DNA of 64,000 bases from Alicycliphilus denitrificans_A (GTDB taxonomy: Bacteria; Pseudomonadota; Gammaproteobacteria; Burkholderiales; Burkholderiaceae_C), in assembly GCF_044792555.1 (NCBI RefSeq), contig NZ_CP126238.1, positions 930,001 to 994,000 on the forward strand. Direction: 5' to 3'. A program made the position numbers and the translations under genes. Shown in pieces: positions 52,516 through 63,021 of this stretch. The notes under the pieces were generated by a model that was given only the letters and a program-made list of their open reading frames with translations, did no database searches and was not told the origin of the DNA. The stretch's first letter is position 1. The number at the start of each line of letters is the position of its first letter.

Positions 52516-53031
52516 ATGATGAACGCTCAGGATCTTCCCTCCACGCGCCCCTATCTGGTGCGTGCACTTTACGAATGGTGCACGGACAATGGCTTCACGC
52601 CCTATCTGGTGGTGCGCGTGAACGAATCCGTGCAGGTGCCGCGCGAGTATGTCAACAATGGTGAGATTGTGCTCAATGTGAGCTATGACGCCACGAGCGG
52701 GCTGCACATAGGCAACGATTTCATTGAGTTCAAGGCACGCTTTGGTGGCAAACCGCGTGACATCCTGGTCCCCGTGCGCAGGGTGGTTGCCATTTATGCA
52801 CGCGAGAATGGCCAGGGTATGGCCTTTCCCTTGGAGGAGGATGCGGGCCTCGCTCCGGGCCTTCCGCAGCCTGCAGCAGGGGCGGCAGACTCCGGTGAGC
52901 ATCCTGAGCGCGCTCCCGTGCAACTGCAGTCTATCGACGGCAGTGCGGGCGAGTCGCAAGACGATGACGCGCCGCGCCCACCGCAGCATCCTGCGGGTGG
53001 CGGGCGTCCTTCGCTCAAGCGCGTCAAGTAA
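52516..53031 (+). CDS. sspB: ClpXP protease specificity-enhancing factor SspB
   Basis: Adaptor that brings ssrA-tagged proteins to ClpXP. The 171-residue protein has the substrate-binding domain (TRPYLVRALYEWCTDNG, VSYDATSGLHIGNDFIEFKA, VPVRRVVAIYARENGQGMAF) and a disordered acidic tail whose last residues (GGRPSLKRVK) match the ClpX-docking tail of the family. Start is ATG 52516 or the next codon; a TTG at 52510 is also in frame. It follows sspA by 19 bases and is ended by a terminator before tRNA-Thr. Confidence 0.92.
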   Translation: MMNAQDLPSTRPYLVRALYEWCTDNGFTPYLVVRVNESVQVPREYVNNGEIVLNVSYDATSGLHIGNDFIEFKARFGGKPRDILVPVRRVVAIYARENGQGMAFPLEEDAGLAPGLPQPAAGAADSGEHPERAPVQLQSIDGSAGESQDDDAPRPPQHPAGGGRPSLKRVK

Positions 53032-53038
53032 ATGATCA

Positions 53039-53077
53039 GGGCGCGCTGTCCGGCGACTGGGCGCGCCCGCTGTTTTT
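53039..53077 (+). terminator. Hairpin terminator after sspB
   Basis: GGGCGCGC (53039-53046) pairs with GCGCGCCC (53061-53068), then T5 (53073-53077). It separates sspB from the tRNA gene. Confidence 0.8.
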
Positions 53078-53098
53078 GGCGGCTAGAATGCAGCCTTC

Positions 53099-53174
53099 GC
53101 CGGTTTAGCTCAGTTGGTAGAGCACCCGCCTTGTAAGCGGTAGGTCGTCAGTTCGAATCCGACAACCGGCACCA
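53099..53174 (+). tRNA. tRNA-Thr (anticodon TGT)
   Basis: The 76 bases fold as a cloverleaf. The acceptor stem GCCGGTT pairs with AACCGGC (53164-53170), followed by discriminator A and an encoded CCA. The D arm has AGCTCAGTTGGTAGAGC, the anticodon loop is CTTGTAA with TGT, reading ACA and other Thr codons, and the T arm has GTTCGAATC. A TAGAAT at 53084-53089 is placed like a -10 box, ten bases before the gene. Confidence 0.97.
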
Positions 53175-53218
53175 TTCCCCAGGAGTTTGCGCCACTCAAT
53201 CTTCCTGCCTCATCTGGG

Positions 53219-53518
53219 TCAGGATTGAATTTTCAGGCGTATGGAATCCACCTCCCACCCCCGCCTGCGCAGATGGGCCTGAAAGGCGGGCAGCAGCTGC
53301 CGTAGCTTCGCAGCGGCAGCGTTGCTCTTGACCAAGAGGCACCAACAGCCACCCTCGATCGGACCGGCCTGCACGGCAGGGCGCAGCATGGGCGGTATCA
53401 AGCCCTCTATGGCCTTGAGCCGCTCGCTGGAATCTCGGGTCAGCGCGGCGAGTCGGGCCAGCATGGGGGACTCCAGGGTGGCTTGTTGCAGTGGAATGGC
53501 GTAATGGCGGCGGTTCAT
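53219..53518 (-). CDS. DUF721 (DciA-like) protein
   Basis: A 99-residue protein with the DUF721 fold. DciA proteins of this family load the replicative helicase where DnaC is absent. The conserved part runs MLARLAALTRDSSERLKAIE, then GGCWCLLVKSNAAAAKLRQL and a final RRGWEVDSIRLKI. It is shorter than full-length DciA and has no C-terminal tail, so the replication role is uncertain. The start is ATG 53518; the longer frame to 53659 lies over the promoter region of secA. It is divergent from secA. Confidence 0.7.
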   Translation of the reverse strand: MNRRHYAIPLQQATLESPMLARLAALTRDSSERLKAIEGLIPPMLRPAVQAGPIEGGCWCLLVKSNAAAAKLRQLLPAFQAHLRRRGWEVDSIRLKIQS

Positions 53519-53761
53519 GGCAGGTGGTAGAGCGTGCACGCCGAGCGGTTCGTGCGGGGGGATTATTGCGGATGCCGTAGCCTCCCGCAGCCGTAGATCC
53601 TGGCCGCCCATGGGGCAAAGGTAGAATGCCCGGTTTTGGACCTGCCGCGATGCTTGCAAGCACTTGCAATTCGATGCTGCGGGCCCCAGCTGGTTTCACT
53701 TCATCTTAGGGATTTCGGTCGCTCTGCCGCTTTGCTTGGCGTGTGGCGCGGTCCTGCTCGC

Positions 53762-56524
<2,763 letters not shown>

Positions 56525-56541
56525 TGCTGCAGCGCTGAACG

Positions 56542-56569
56542 ACACGGGCTGCGGCCCGTGTTTGCTTTT
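56542..56569 (+). terminator. Hairpin terminator after secA
   Basis: ACACGGGC (56542-56549) pairs with GCCCGTGT (56554-56561) around TGCG, followed by ttgctttt. It lies 18 bases after the secA stop and should separate secA from argJ. Confidence 0.8.
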
Positions 56570-56598
56570 CAATCCCTTGTTTGTCCCAGGAGCGTTCC

Positions 56599-57828
56599 AT
56601 GCCCGTCAATCTCTCCGCCCCTATCGCCCAAGACCTGCATCCCGTCGCTGGCGTGCGCATCGGTGTCGCCGAGGCCGGCGTGCGCAAGGCCAACCGCAAG
56701 GACCTGACCGTGTTCCTGCTCGACGAGGGCACGACGGTGGCCGGCGTGTTCACGCAGAACCGCTTCTGCGCCGCACCGGTGCAGGTCTGCCGCGAGCACC
56801 TGGACGGTGGCCAGGCGATCCGCGCCATGGTGATCAACACGGGTAACGCCAACGCCGGCACGGGCGCCGACGGCCTGGCGCGCGCGCGCGCCACCTGCAC
56901 GGCGCTGGCCGAGCAGCTGGGGCTGGATGCCAGCCAGGTGCTGCCGTTCTCCACCGGCGTGATCATGGAGCCGCTGCCGCACGAGCGCATCGCCGCGGCC
57001 CTGCCCGCGGCGCTGGCCGACGCGCAACCTGGCCACTGGGCGCGCGCGGCCGAGGGCATCATGACCACGGACACGCTGCCCAAGGCCTTCAGCACGCAGG
57101 TACACATTGGCGGGGCCACCGTGTCCGTCACCGGCATCTCCAAGGGTGCGGGCATGATCCGGCCCAACATGGCGACCATGCTGGGTTTCCTGGCCACCGA
57201 TGCCTGCATCGCCCCCGCGCTCATGCACCAGCTGGTGCGCGAGCTCGCCGACCAGTCCTTCAACCGCGTGACCATCGACGGCGACACCAGCACCAACGAT
57301 TCCTTCGTGCTGATCGCCACGCACCAGGCCATGCACGCGCCCATCACCTCGCTCGACAGCCCCGAGGGCCGCGCGCTGAAGAGTGCGCTGCTGGAGGTGG
57401 CGCAAAAGCTGGCCCAGGCCATCGTGCGCGACGGCGAGGGTGCGACCAAGTTCATCACCGTGCGCGTGGAGGGCGGCAAGACCGGCGAGGAATGCCGCCA
57501 GGTGGCCTACGCCATCGCCCATTCGCCGCTGGTCAAGACGGCGTTCTTCGCCAGCGACCCGAACCTGGGGCGCATCCTAGCGGCCGTGGGCTACGCGGGC
57601 ATCGCCGACCTGGACCAGACGCTGATCGACCTGTACCTGGACGACGTGCATGTGGCCGTGCAGGGCGGGCGCAACCCCGCCTACCGCGAGGAGGACGGCC
57701 AGCGCGTGATGCAGCAGCAGGAAATCACCGTGCGCGTGGTGCTGGGCCGTGGCGAAGCTGTGGACACGGTCTGGACCTGCGACCTGAGTCACGACTACGT
57801 GACCATCAACGCCGACTACCGCTCCTGA
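56599..57828 (+). CDS. argJ: Arginine biosynthesis bifunctional protein ArgJ
   Basis: Glutamate N-acetyltransferase that recycles the acetyl group from N-acetylornithine; many members also make N-acetylglutamate. It is a self-cleaving Ntn-type enzyme of 409 residues: cleavage is expected before Thr193 in NMATMLGF, giving alpha and beta chains. Other conserved parts are VFTQNRFCAAPV, SISKGAGM-like GISKGAGMIRPN and TNDSFVLIAT. AGGAG (56588-56592) lies six bases before the ATG, which decides this start over the TTG at 56581. Confidence 0.95.
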   Translation: MPVNLSAPIAQDLHPVAGVRIGVAEAGVRKANRKDLTVFLLDEGTTVAGVFTQNRFCAAPVQVCREHLDGGQAIRAMVINTGNANAGTGADGLARARATCTALAEQLGLDASQVLPFSTGVIMEPLPHERIAAALPAALADAQPGHWARAAEGIMTTDTLPKAFSTQVHIGGATVSVTGISKGAGMIRPNMATMLGFLATDACIAPALMHQLVRELADQSFNRVTIDGDTSTNDSFVLIATHQAMHAPITSLDSPEGRALKSALLEVAQKLAQAIVRDGEGATKFITVRVEGGKTGEECRQVAYAIAHSPLVKTAFFASDPNLGRILAAVGYAGIADLDQTLIDLYLDDVHVAVQGGRNPAYREEDGQRVMQQQEITVRVVLGRGEAVDTVWTCDLSHDYVTINADYRS

Positions 57829-57878
57829 CTGCATTTTTTATAGCCTCCAGCGCTTGCTGGATAAGCGTTTGAGCCTGA
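57829..57878. repeat. Dispersed intergenic repeat, copy 6 (argJ-ATPase)
   Basis: The gap holds tttttatagcctccagcgcttg, loop ctggat, then aagcgtttgagcct. The agcgctt/aagcgtt arms pair and the atagc end is kept. It fills nearly the whole gap between the two genes. Confidence 0.6.
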
Positions 57879-57879
57879 A

Positions 57880-58752
57880 ATGACTGATAAGTTTGACCAG
57901 CTGATCGCACGCGCCGAACAGCTCATCTCCCGCATCGAGGCCGTGCTGCCCCAGCCGTTGTCAGCGCCCGATTGGTCGGCCGCCATCGCCTGGCGCTACC
58001 GCCGGCGCAGCGGCGGCCATGGCGCGCTGGAGCCGGTGCGCCATGTGGCCGGCATGCGCCTGTCCGACCTCAAGGAGATCGACGCGCAGAAGGAAAAGAT
58101 CCAGCGCAACACCCAGCAGTTCGTCGATGGCAGGACGGCCAACAACGTGCTGCTCACGGGCGCGCGCGGCACGGGCAAGTCCTCGCTCATCAAGGCCTGC
58201 CTGAACACCTATGCGCCCCAGGGCCTGCGGCTGATCGAGGTGGACAAGGCCGACCTGACGGACCTGCCCGACATCGTGGAGGTGGTCTCGGACCGGCCCG
58301 AGAAGTTCATCATCTACTGCGACGACCTGAGCTTCGAGGAGGGCGAGGGCGGCTACAAGGCGCTCAAGTCCATCCTGGACGGCTCCGTGGCGGCAAGCAC
58401 GCCCAACGTGCTGGTCTACGCCACCAGCAACCGCCGCCACCTGCTGCCTGAGCAGATGAAGGACAACCTGAGCTACACCACCGCGAGCGACGGCGAGATC
58501 CACCCCGGCGAGGTGGTGGAGGAGAAGATCTCGCTGTCCGAGCGCTTTGGCCTCTGGGTCAGCTTCTACCCGTTCAGCCAGGACGAATACCTGGCCATCG
58601 TGGCGCAGTGGTTGTCGGCCCTGGGCGTGGCGCAGGAGGACATAGCGGCTGCGCGGCCCCAGGCCCTGGTCTGGGCGCTGGAGCGCGGTTCGCGCAGCGG
58701 CCGTGTGGCCTACCAGTTCGCGCGCGATTTCGCCGGACGGCGGGGCACATGA
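57880..58752 (+). CDS. DUF815-family AAA ATPase
   Basis: A 290-residue P-loop ATPase of the DUF815 group, function not known. Walker A is GARGTGKS at residues 94-101, Walker B is FIIYCDDLSFEEGEGGYKAL, and a sensor-like VLVYATSNRRHLLPE follows, so the ATP site looks complete. The first 60 residues contain a basic stretch AWRYRRRSGGHG. The stop overlaps the mutT start by ATGA, a pairing that recurs in betaproteobacteria and hints at a shared role in DNA or nucleotide upkeep, which is inference. Confidence 0.85.
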   Translation: MTDKFDQLIARAEQLISRIEAVLPQPLSAPDWSAAIAWRYRRRSGGHGALEPVRHVAGMRLSDLKEIDAQKEKIQRNTQQFVDGRTANNVLLTGARGTGKSSLIKACLNTYAPQGLRLIEVDKADLTDLPDIVEVVSDRPEKFIIYCDDLSFEEGEGGYKALKSILDGSVAASTPNVLVYATSNRRHLLPEQMKDNLSYTTASDGEIHPGEVVEEKISLSERFGLWVSFYPFSQDEYLAIVAQWLSALGVAQEDIAAARPQALVWALERGSRSGRVAYQFARDFAGRRGT

Positions 58753-59186
58753 GCGGGCAGGGCGGGCGCAAGCACACCGAGGTTGCGGTCGGCATCCTGC
58801 TGCGTGCCGACGGCGCCATGCTGCTGTCCACCAGGCCCGAGGGCAAGCCCTACGCGGGCTACTGGGAGTTCCCGGGCGGCAAGATCGAGGCCGGCGAGAG
58901 CGTGGAGCAGGCGCTGCGCCGCGAGCTCATCGAGGAACTGGGCGTGACCATCGGGCCGGCCGAGGTCTGGAAGGTGACCGAGCACGACTACCCCCATGCC
59001 CTGGTGCGCCTGCACTGGTGCAAGGTGCACGCGTGGAGCGGTGACTTCGAGATGCGCGAGGGCCAGGCCATGGCCTGGCAGCACTGGCCGTTGCAGGTGC
59101 GGCCCGTGCTGCCCGGCGCCTACCCGGTGCTGCAGTGGCTGGCCGAGGAGCGCGGTCAGGCGTTCGACGCGTCGCAGCTGGAATAG
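58749..59186 (+). CDS. mutT: Nudix hydrolase, MutT type
   Basis: Pyrophosphohydrolase that likely removes 8-oxo-dGTP from the nucleotide pool and prevents A:T to C:G changes. The 145-residue protein opens with TEVAVGILLRADGAMLLSTRP and has a complete Nudix box at residues 44-66 (G, then E50, REL at 58-60, EELG at 62-65). The EFPGGK context matches MutT. It overlaps the AAA ATPase gene by ATGA. A longer frame upstream from 58608 lies over that gene and is rejected. Confidence 0.9.
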   Translation: MSGQGGRKHTEVAVGILLRADGAMLLSTRPEGKPYAGYWEFPGGKIEAGESVEQALRRELIEELGVTIGPAEVWKVTEHDYPHALVRLHWCKVHAWSGDFEMREGQAMAWQHWPLQVRPVLPGAYPVLQWLAEERGQAFDASQLE

Positions 59187-59245
59187 CTTTCAAAAAAAAT
59201 AGCGTCTGACGCTTGCTGGGTGCGTGTCAGCAGCGTATTTCATTT
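59187..59245. repeat. Dispersed intergenic repeat, copy 7 (mutT-yacG)
   Basis: The convergent gap holds aaaaaaaatagcgtctgacgctt and then gcgtgtcagcagcgtattt. The ctgacgct/gcgtgtcag parts pair loosely, and A and T runs flank them, so this copy could act as a terminator in both directions. Confidence 0.55.
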
Positions 59246-59249
59246 AAAT

Positions 59250-59471
59250 TCAAGACTGGCGCTTGGGATCCCCGAACTCGGCGTCCTCGGGCGGTGCCTC
59301 GGCCGGCATGCGAAAGTCCTCGGCCGCCCAGGCTCCCAGGTCGATCTGCTTGCAGCGCTCGCAGCAGAAGGGGCGGAACGGGTTCGCCGGGCTGAACAGA
59401 CTGGATCCGCCACAGGTGGGACAGATCACCTGTTTGCCGGCCGTGCCATGCGGCGGATGCTCGGTGTTCAT
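59250..59471 (-). CDS. yacG: DNA gyrase inhibitor YacG (zinc-finger protein)
   Basis: A 73-residue zinc protein; E. coli YacG binds GyrB and inhibits DNA gyrase. The zinc ligands are CPTC and CCERC (pattern C-x2-C then C-x3-C), followed by KQIDLGAWAAEDFRMP, the family signature. The start ATG 59471 gives the usual length; a GTG at 59489 would overlap zapD. It is last in the pilB-pilC-pilD-coaE-zapD-yacG run, the same order as in many beta- and gammaproteobacteria. Confidence 0.9.
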   Translation of the reverse strand: MNTEHPPHGTAGKQVICPTCGGSSLFSPANPFRPFCCERCKQIDLGAWAAEDFRMPAEAPPEDAEFGDPKRQS

Positions 59472-59479
59472 GGTGGAAA

Positions 59480-60235
59480 TCAGGCGCACAGCGTCAACTC
59501 GAAGGCCGCATCCTCGTTGCTCGGCACCAGCTTGCCGCCTTCTTCCTGGCGCATCAGGCGCACGGAGACGATGAGGCGGTTGCCGCTGATTTCGGGCACC
59601 AGCTCCAATTCAGGATCTATGCGCAGCCGCAGCAGCTGGAAGATACGGCCCGGGGGCAGGTTTTGCTGGAACTGGCCGCGATCGGCCGCCACCTTTTGCG
59701 GCACGCCGGAATCGCGCATCAGGCGCAGCAGCAGGTAGACGGACTCGGCCAGCGGCGCCAGCGTGGCGGCCCAGTGGTGCAAGTCGTTCTGGCGCTGCTC
59801 GGGCGCATGGTGCTGCCAGGCGTAGTAGGCGGGCAGATCGAAGCCGCAGGTGCCGCCGGGAATGCCCACGCGGCTGCGTATGCCCATGAGCCAGTCGTTC
59901 TCGGTCAGCGACTGGCCGGCCTTGCCGGTTTGGGCGTTCAGGGCGGCGAAGCACTGGTCGAGCTGGGCGATCACGCCATCGAGCGCCGCCTCCGAGATCG
60001 AGGGATTGCCGCGGTAGGCGTCGAACTGGTGCTTGTGCTTTTCCAGATCCTTGAGCACATCGGCCTTGAGGTCGGCGCGCGCCGCCACGTCCATCACCTC
60101 GAACATGGTCACCAGCGCGTAGTGGTGATCCAGCGGGTGCGCGCGCGCGATGAGCTCGCCCAGGCGGCGAAACAGCTGCTCAAGGCGCAGATAGGTTCTC
60201 AGGCGTTCGTTGAAAGGATATTCGTAAAGGATCAC
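59480..60235 (-). CDS. zapD: Cell division protein ZapD
   Basis: FtsZ-associated protein that bundles FtsZ filaments at the division ring. The 251-residue protein has the family start (M)ILYEYPFNERLRTYLRLEQL and a later VRLMRQE near the C-terminus, with a mostly helical middle. I start at GTG 60235 because the protein then begins right before the conserved YEYPFNER, as in relatives; a GTG at 60259 would add eight residues. It lies 27 bases after coaE and just before yacG. Confidence 0.9.
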   Translation of the reverse strand: MILYEYPFNERLRTYLRLEQLFRRLGELIARAHPLDHHYALVTMFEVMDVAARADLKADVLKDLEKHKHQFDAYRGNPSISEAALDGVIAQLDQCFAALNAQTGKAGQSLTENDWLMGIRSRVGIPGGTCGFDLPAYYAWQHHAPEQRQNDLHHWAATLAPLAESVYLLLRLMRDSGVPQKVAADRGQFQQNLPPGRIFQLLRLRIDPELELVPEISGNRLIVSVRLMRQEEGGKLVPSNEDAAFELTLCA

Positions 60236-60262
60236 GCTGCGGGTTTCCTGAGTGCGCACGCA

Positions 60263-60898
60263 TCATAGCCCGAACCAGGCAGCCACCTGGCGCGCCTTGG
60301 TTTGCAAATCCGGCAGCGTCAGGCCATCGTTGTAGACGACAAAATCTGCCGCCGCACGGCGTACGGCACGGCTGCTTTGCGTGGCCATGATGGCGTGGAT
60401 GGCATCCACCGTCAGTCCACTGCGCGCCTGCACGCGGGCCAGCTGCGTTTCCTCGCGGCAGTCCACCACCAGCACGGCATCGAGCTGGCGCGGCCAGCGA
60501 TCCGATTCGGTCAGCAGCGGGATGTCGAACACGATGAGCCGCTTGCCCGCTTGGGCGGCGGCTGCCGCGGCTTGGGCGATGGCGTTGCCCACCAGGGGGT
60601 GGACTATGGTCTCCAGCCGCTCCTTGGCCTGCGGGTCGGCAAATACCAGGGCGCGCATACGGGCACGATCCAGGGCGCCATGGCGGTCCACATAGTCAGG
60701 GCCGAATTGATGGCGGATGGCGGCCATGGCCGCCCCCCCGCTCTGCGTCACCGAACGGGCAATCGCGTCGGCATCGATCAGCGCCGCGCCGCAGTCGTGC
60801 AGCATGGCGGCAAAGGTGCTCTTGCCGCTGCCTATGCCGCCGGTCACGCCCAGGCTTGCCGGGCGTGGGTGGGCTGCGTGAGTGGGCGTGGCAGTCAT
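60263..60898 (-). CDS. coaE: Dephospho-CoA kinase
   Basis: Phosphorylates dephospho-CoA in the last step of coenzyme A synthesis. The 211-residue protein has the P-loop GGIGSGKST (residues 20-28), the CoA-domain segment LIDADAIARSV, and the lid VFDIPLLTESDRW. The first 15 residues (MTATPTHAAHPRPAS) are an extra tail. The ATG at 60898 lies immediately next to the pilD stop (60899), so the two genes abut. The order pilD-coaE-zapD-yacG is conserved in proteobacteria. Confidence 0.95.
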   Translation of the reverse strand: MTATPTHAAHPRPASLGVTGGIGSGKSTFAAMLHDCGAALIDADAIARSVTQSGGAAMAAIRHQFGPDYVDRHGALDRARMRALVFADPQAKERLETIVHPLVGNAIAQAAAAAAQAGKRLIVFDIPLLTESDRWPRQLDAVLVVDCREETQLARVQARSGLTVDAIHAIMATQSSRAVRRAAADFVVYNDGLTLPDLQTKARQVAAWFGL

Positions 60899-61783
60899 CT
60901 ACAGCAGCCCCAGGGTGGCATAGATGGCCTGCATGATGCGCCCCGGCCCCCACAGCATGGCCGCCAGGCCGCCGCCCGCCAGAAACGGGCCGAAAGGCAC
61001 GTATTTGCCCTCGCGCAGGTTGCTGGCGAACTTCATGCCAATGCCCACGATGGCGCCTATCACCGAGGCCATGAGGATGATGGGCACCAGGGCCTGCCAG
61101 CCAAACCAGGCGCCCAGGGCGGCAAACAGCTTGAAGTCGCCATAGCCCATGCCCTCCTTGCCCGTGGCGAGCTTGAAGCCCCAGTACACGGTCCATAGCG
61201 ACAGATAGCCCGCGGCTGCGCCGAGCACCGCGTCCACCGGCGGCACCTCCGTCCAGTGCAATACGGCGGCCAGCAAGCCGGCCCACAGCAGGGGCAGGGT
61301 GATGTCGTCGGGTAGCAGCGTGGTGTCCCAGTCGATGAGGGCGAGGGCCACCAGGGCGGCAGAAAAACCGCACCAGGCCAGCGTCGCCAGGGACCAGCCC
61401 CAGCGCATGGCGCAGGCATAAAACAGGGCTGCCGTGGCCAGCTCGACCAGCGGGTAGCGTGCACTGATGCGCGTGCCGCAGCCCGAGCAGCGGCCACGCA
61501 GCCCCAGGTAGCTGAGCACGGGAATATTTTCATACCAGCGCACCTCATGCCCGCAGGCGGGGCAACGCGAGCGCGGGGTCCACAGATTGAACGTCTCAGG
61601 TGCTGGCGTGTCCTGCTTGCCCGGCTTCAACAGGCCCGTGTCTTGCGCGTATTGCGCGCATTCGGCCGCCCATTGCCGCTCCATCATGCCCGGCAGGCGA
61701 TGGATCACCACGTTCAAAAAGCTGCCAATCAGCAATCCCAGGACGCCAACCAGCGCGGCGTCGGCAAGCATCGACCCCGTCAT
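60899..61783 (-). CDS. pilD: Type IV prepilin leader peptidase/N-methyltransferase PilD
   Basis: Inner-membrane aspartic protease that cuts and N-methylates prepilins and type II pseudopilins. The 294-residue protein has the cytoplasmic four-cysteine zinc site (Cys74, Cys77, Cys99, Cys102 in CPACGH and CSGCG), catalytic Asp151 in ALIDWD and Asp216 in GYGDFK, and about eight membrane helices. The start shares a base with the pilC stop (TGATG); an ATG four codons later is possible. The longer open frame to 62329 lies over pilC. Confidence 0.95.
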   Translation of the reverse strand: MTGSMLADAALVGVLGLLIGSFLNVVIHRLPGMMERQWAAECAQYAQDTGLLKPGKQDTPAPETFNLWTPRSRCPACGHEVRWYENIPVLSYLGLRGRCSGCGTRISARYPLVELATAALFYACAMRWGWSLATLAWCGFSAALVALALIDWDTTLLPDDITLPLLWAGLLAAVLHWTEVPPVDAVLGAAAGYLSLWTVYWGFKLATGKEGMGYGDFKLFAALGAWFGWQALVPIILMASVIGAIVGIGMKFASNLREGKYVPFGPFLAGGGLAAMLWGPGRIMQAIYATLGLL

Positions 61784-63000
61784 CAGACTACCTGCCCCAG
61801 CTTGAAGATGGGCAGGTACATCGAGACCACGATGCCACCGATGAGGGTGCCCAGGAACACAATGATGATGGGCTCCATCAGGCTGGACAGGCCGGCCACC
61901 ATTTCGTCGACCTCGGCCTCGTAGAAGTCGGCCGCCTTGCTCAGCATGTGGTCGATGGAGCCCGATTCCTCGCCGATGGCGCACATCTGCAGCACCATGG
62001 ACGGGAACACATTGGCATTGCCCATGGCCGCCGTCAGGCTGGTGCCGGTGGAGACTTCCTGCTGGATCCTGTCGGTCGCCAAGGCATAGACCGAGTTGCC
62101 GGAAGCGCCACCGACCGAGTCCAGCGCCTCCACCAGCGGCACGCCCGCAGCGAACATGGTGGACAGGGTGCGTGTCCAGCGCGCCACGCAGGATTTGTTG
62201 ATCAGGGCGCCAAAGATGGGCATCTTCAGCAGGAAGCGATCCATCGCCTGCTGCATTTTTTCGCTGCGCTTCCAGGCCTGCATGAAAAAATAAAAACCGC
62301 CGCCAATCACGCCGAAGATCAGCCACCAATAGTCCACAAAAAACTCGCTGATGGCCATGACGAACAGCGTGGGCGCCGGCAAATCGGCGCCGAATGAGGT
62401 GAAAACCTCCTTGAATGCGGGAATCACAAAGATCATGATGACGGTCACCACGACGAAGGCAACGATAATCACAGAAACGGGATACATCAAGGCCGAACGG
62501 ATCTTGGATTTAATGGCCTCTGTTTTCTCCATATAGAGCGCCAGACGATCGAGTAATGCCTCCAGAATGCCGGCCGCCTCGCCTGCCTCCACCAGGTTGC
62601 AATACAGGCTGTCGAAATGCATGGGGTATTTGCGGAACGCCGCATTCAGCGAGGTGCCGGTTTCCACATCGGCGCGAATATCGTTGAGAAGTTTGGTCAC
62701 GCTGGGGTTGGTATTGCCCCGCCCCACGATATCAAAGGCCTGCAGCAACGGCACGCCGGCCTTCATCATGGTTGCCATCTGGCGCGTGAACAGGGCGATG
62801 TCCTTGGGTTTGATTTTCTTGCCCGCGCTCATGCGGCGCTTCTTGATCCTGGTCGGCAAGACACCCTGGCGGCGCAGCGTGGCCTTGACCTGGTTCTCGC
62901 CAGCCGCCCGAACCTCGCCACGCACGATTTTGCCGCTGCGATCCTTGCCCTCCCATTCAAAGACAAAGTCCTTGATGCCCCTCGATGCCACGGTCGCCAT
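61783..63000 (-). CDS. pilC: Type IV pilus inner-membrane platform protein PilC
   Basis: Platform protein that links the cytoplasmic motor PilB to pilus assembly. The 405-residue protein has two GspF domains separated by membrane helices: IALFTRQMATMMKAGVPLLQ (first) and VARWTRTLSTMFAAGVPLVE (second), with the conserved NLVEAGEAAGILEALLDRLA and CAIGEESGSIDHMLSKAADF. The N-terminal domain with FVFEWEGKDRSGKIVRGE is typical. It lies 21 bases after pilB and overlaps pilD. Confidence 0.95.
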   Translation of the reverse strand: MATVASRGIKDFVFEWEGKDRSGKIVRGEVRAAGENQVKATLRRQGVLPTRIKKRRMSAGKKIKPKDIALFTRQMATMMKAGVPLLQAFDIVGRGNTNPSVTKLLNDIRADVETGTSLNAAFRKYPMHFDSLYCNLVEAGEAAGILEALLDRLALYMEKTEAIKSKIRSALMYPVSVIIVAFVVVTVIMIFVIPAFKEVFTSFGADLPAPTLFVMAISEFFVDYWWLIFGVIGGGFYFFMQAWKRSEKMQQAMDRFLLKMPIFGALINKSCVARWTRTLSTMFAAGVPLVEALDSVGGASGNSVYALATDRIQQEVSTGTSLTAAMGNANVFPSMVLQMCAIGEESGSIDHMLSKAADFYEAEVDEMVAGLSSLMEPIIIVFLGTLIGGIVVSMYLPIFKLGQVV

Positions 63001-63021
63001 GGTGCTTTCTCGCTGGTACGG

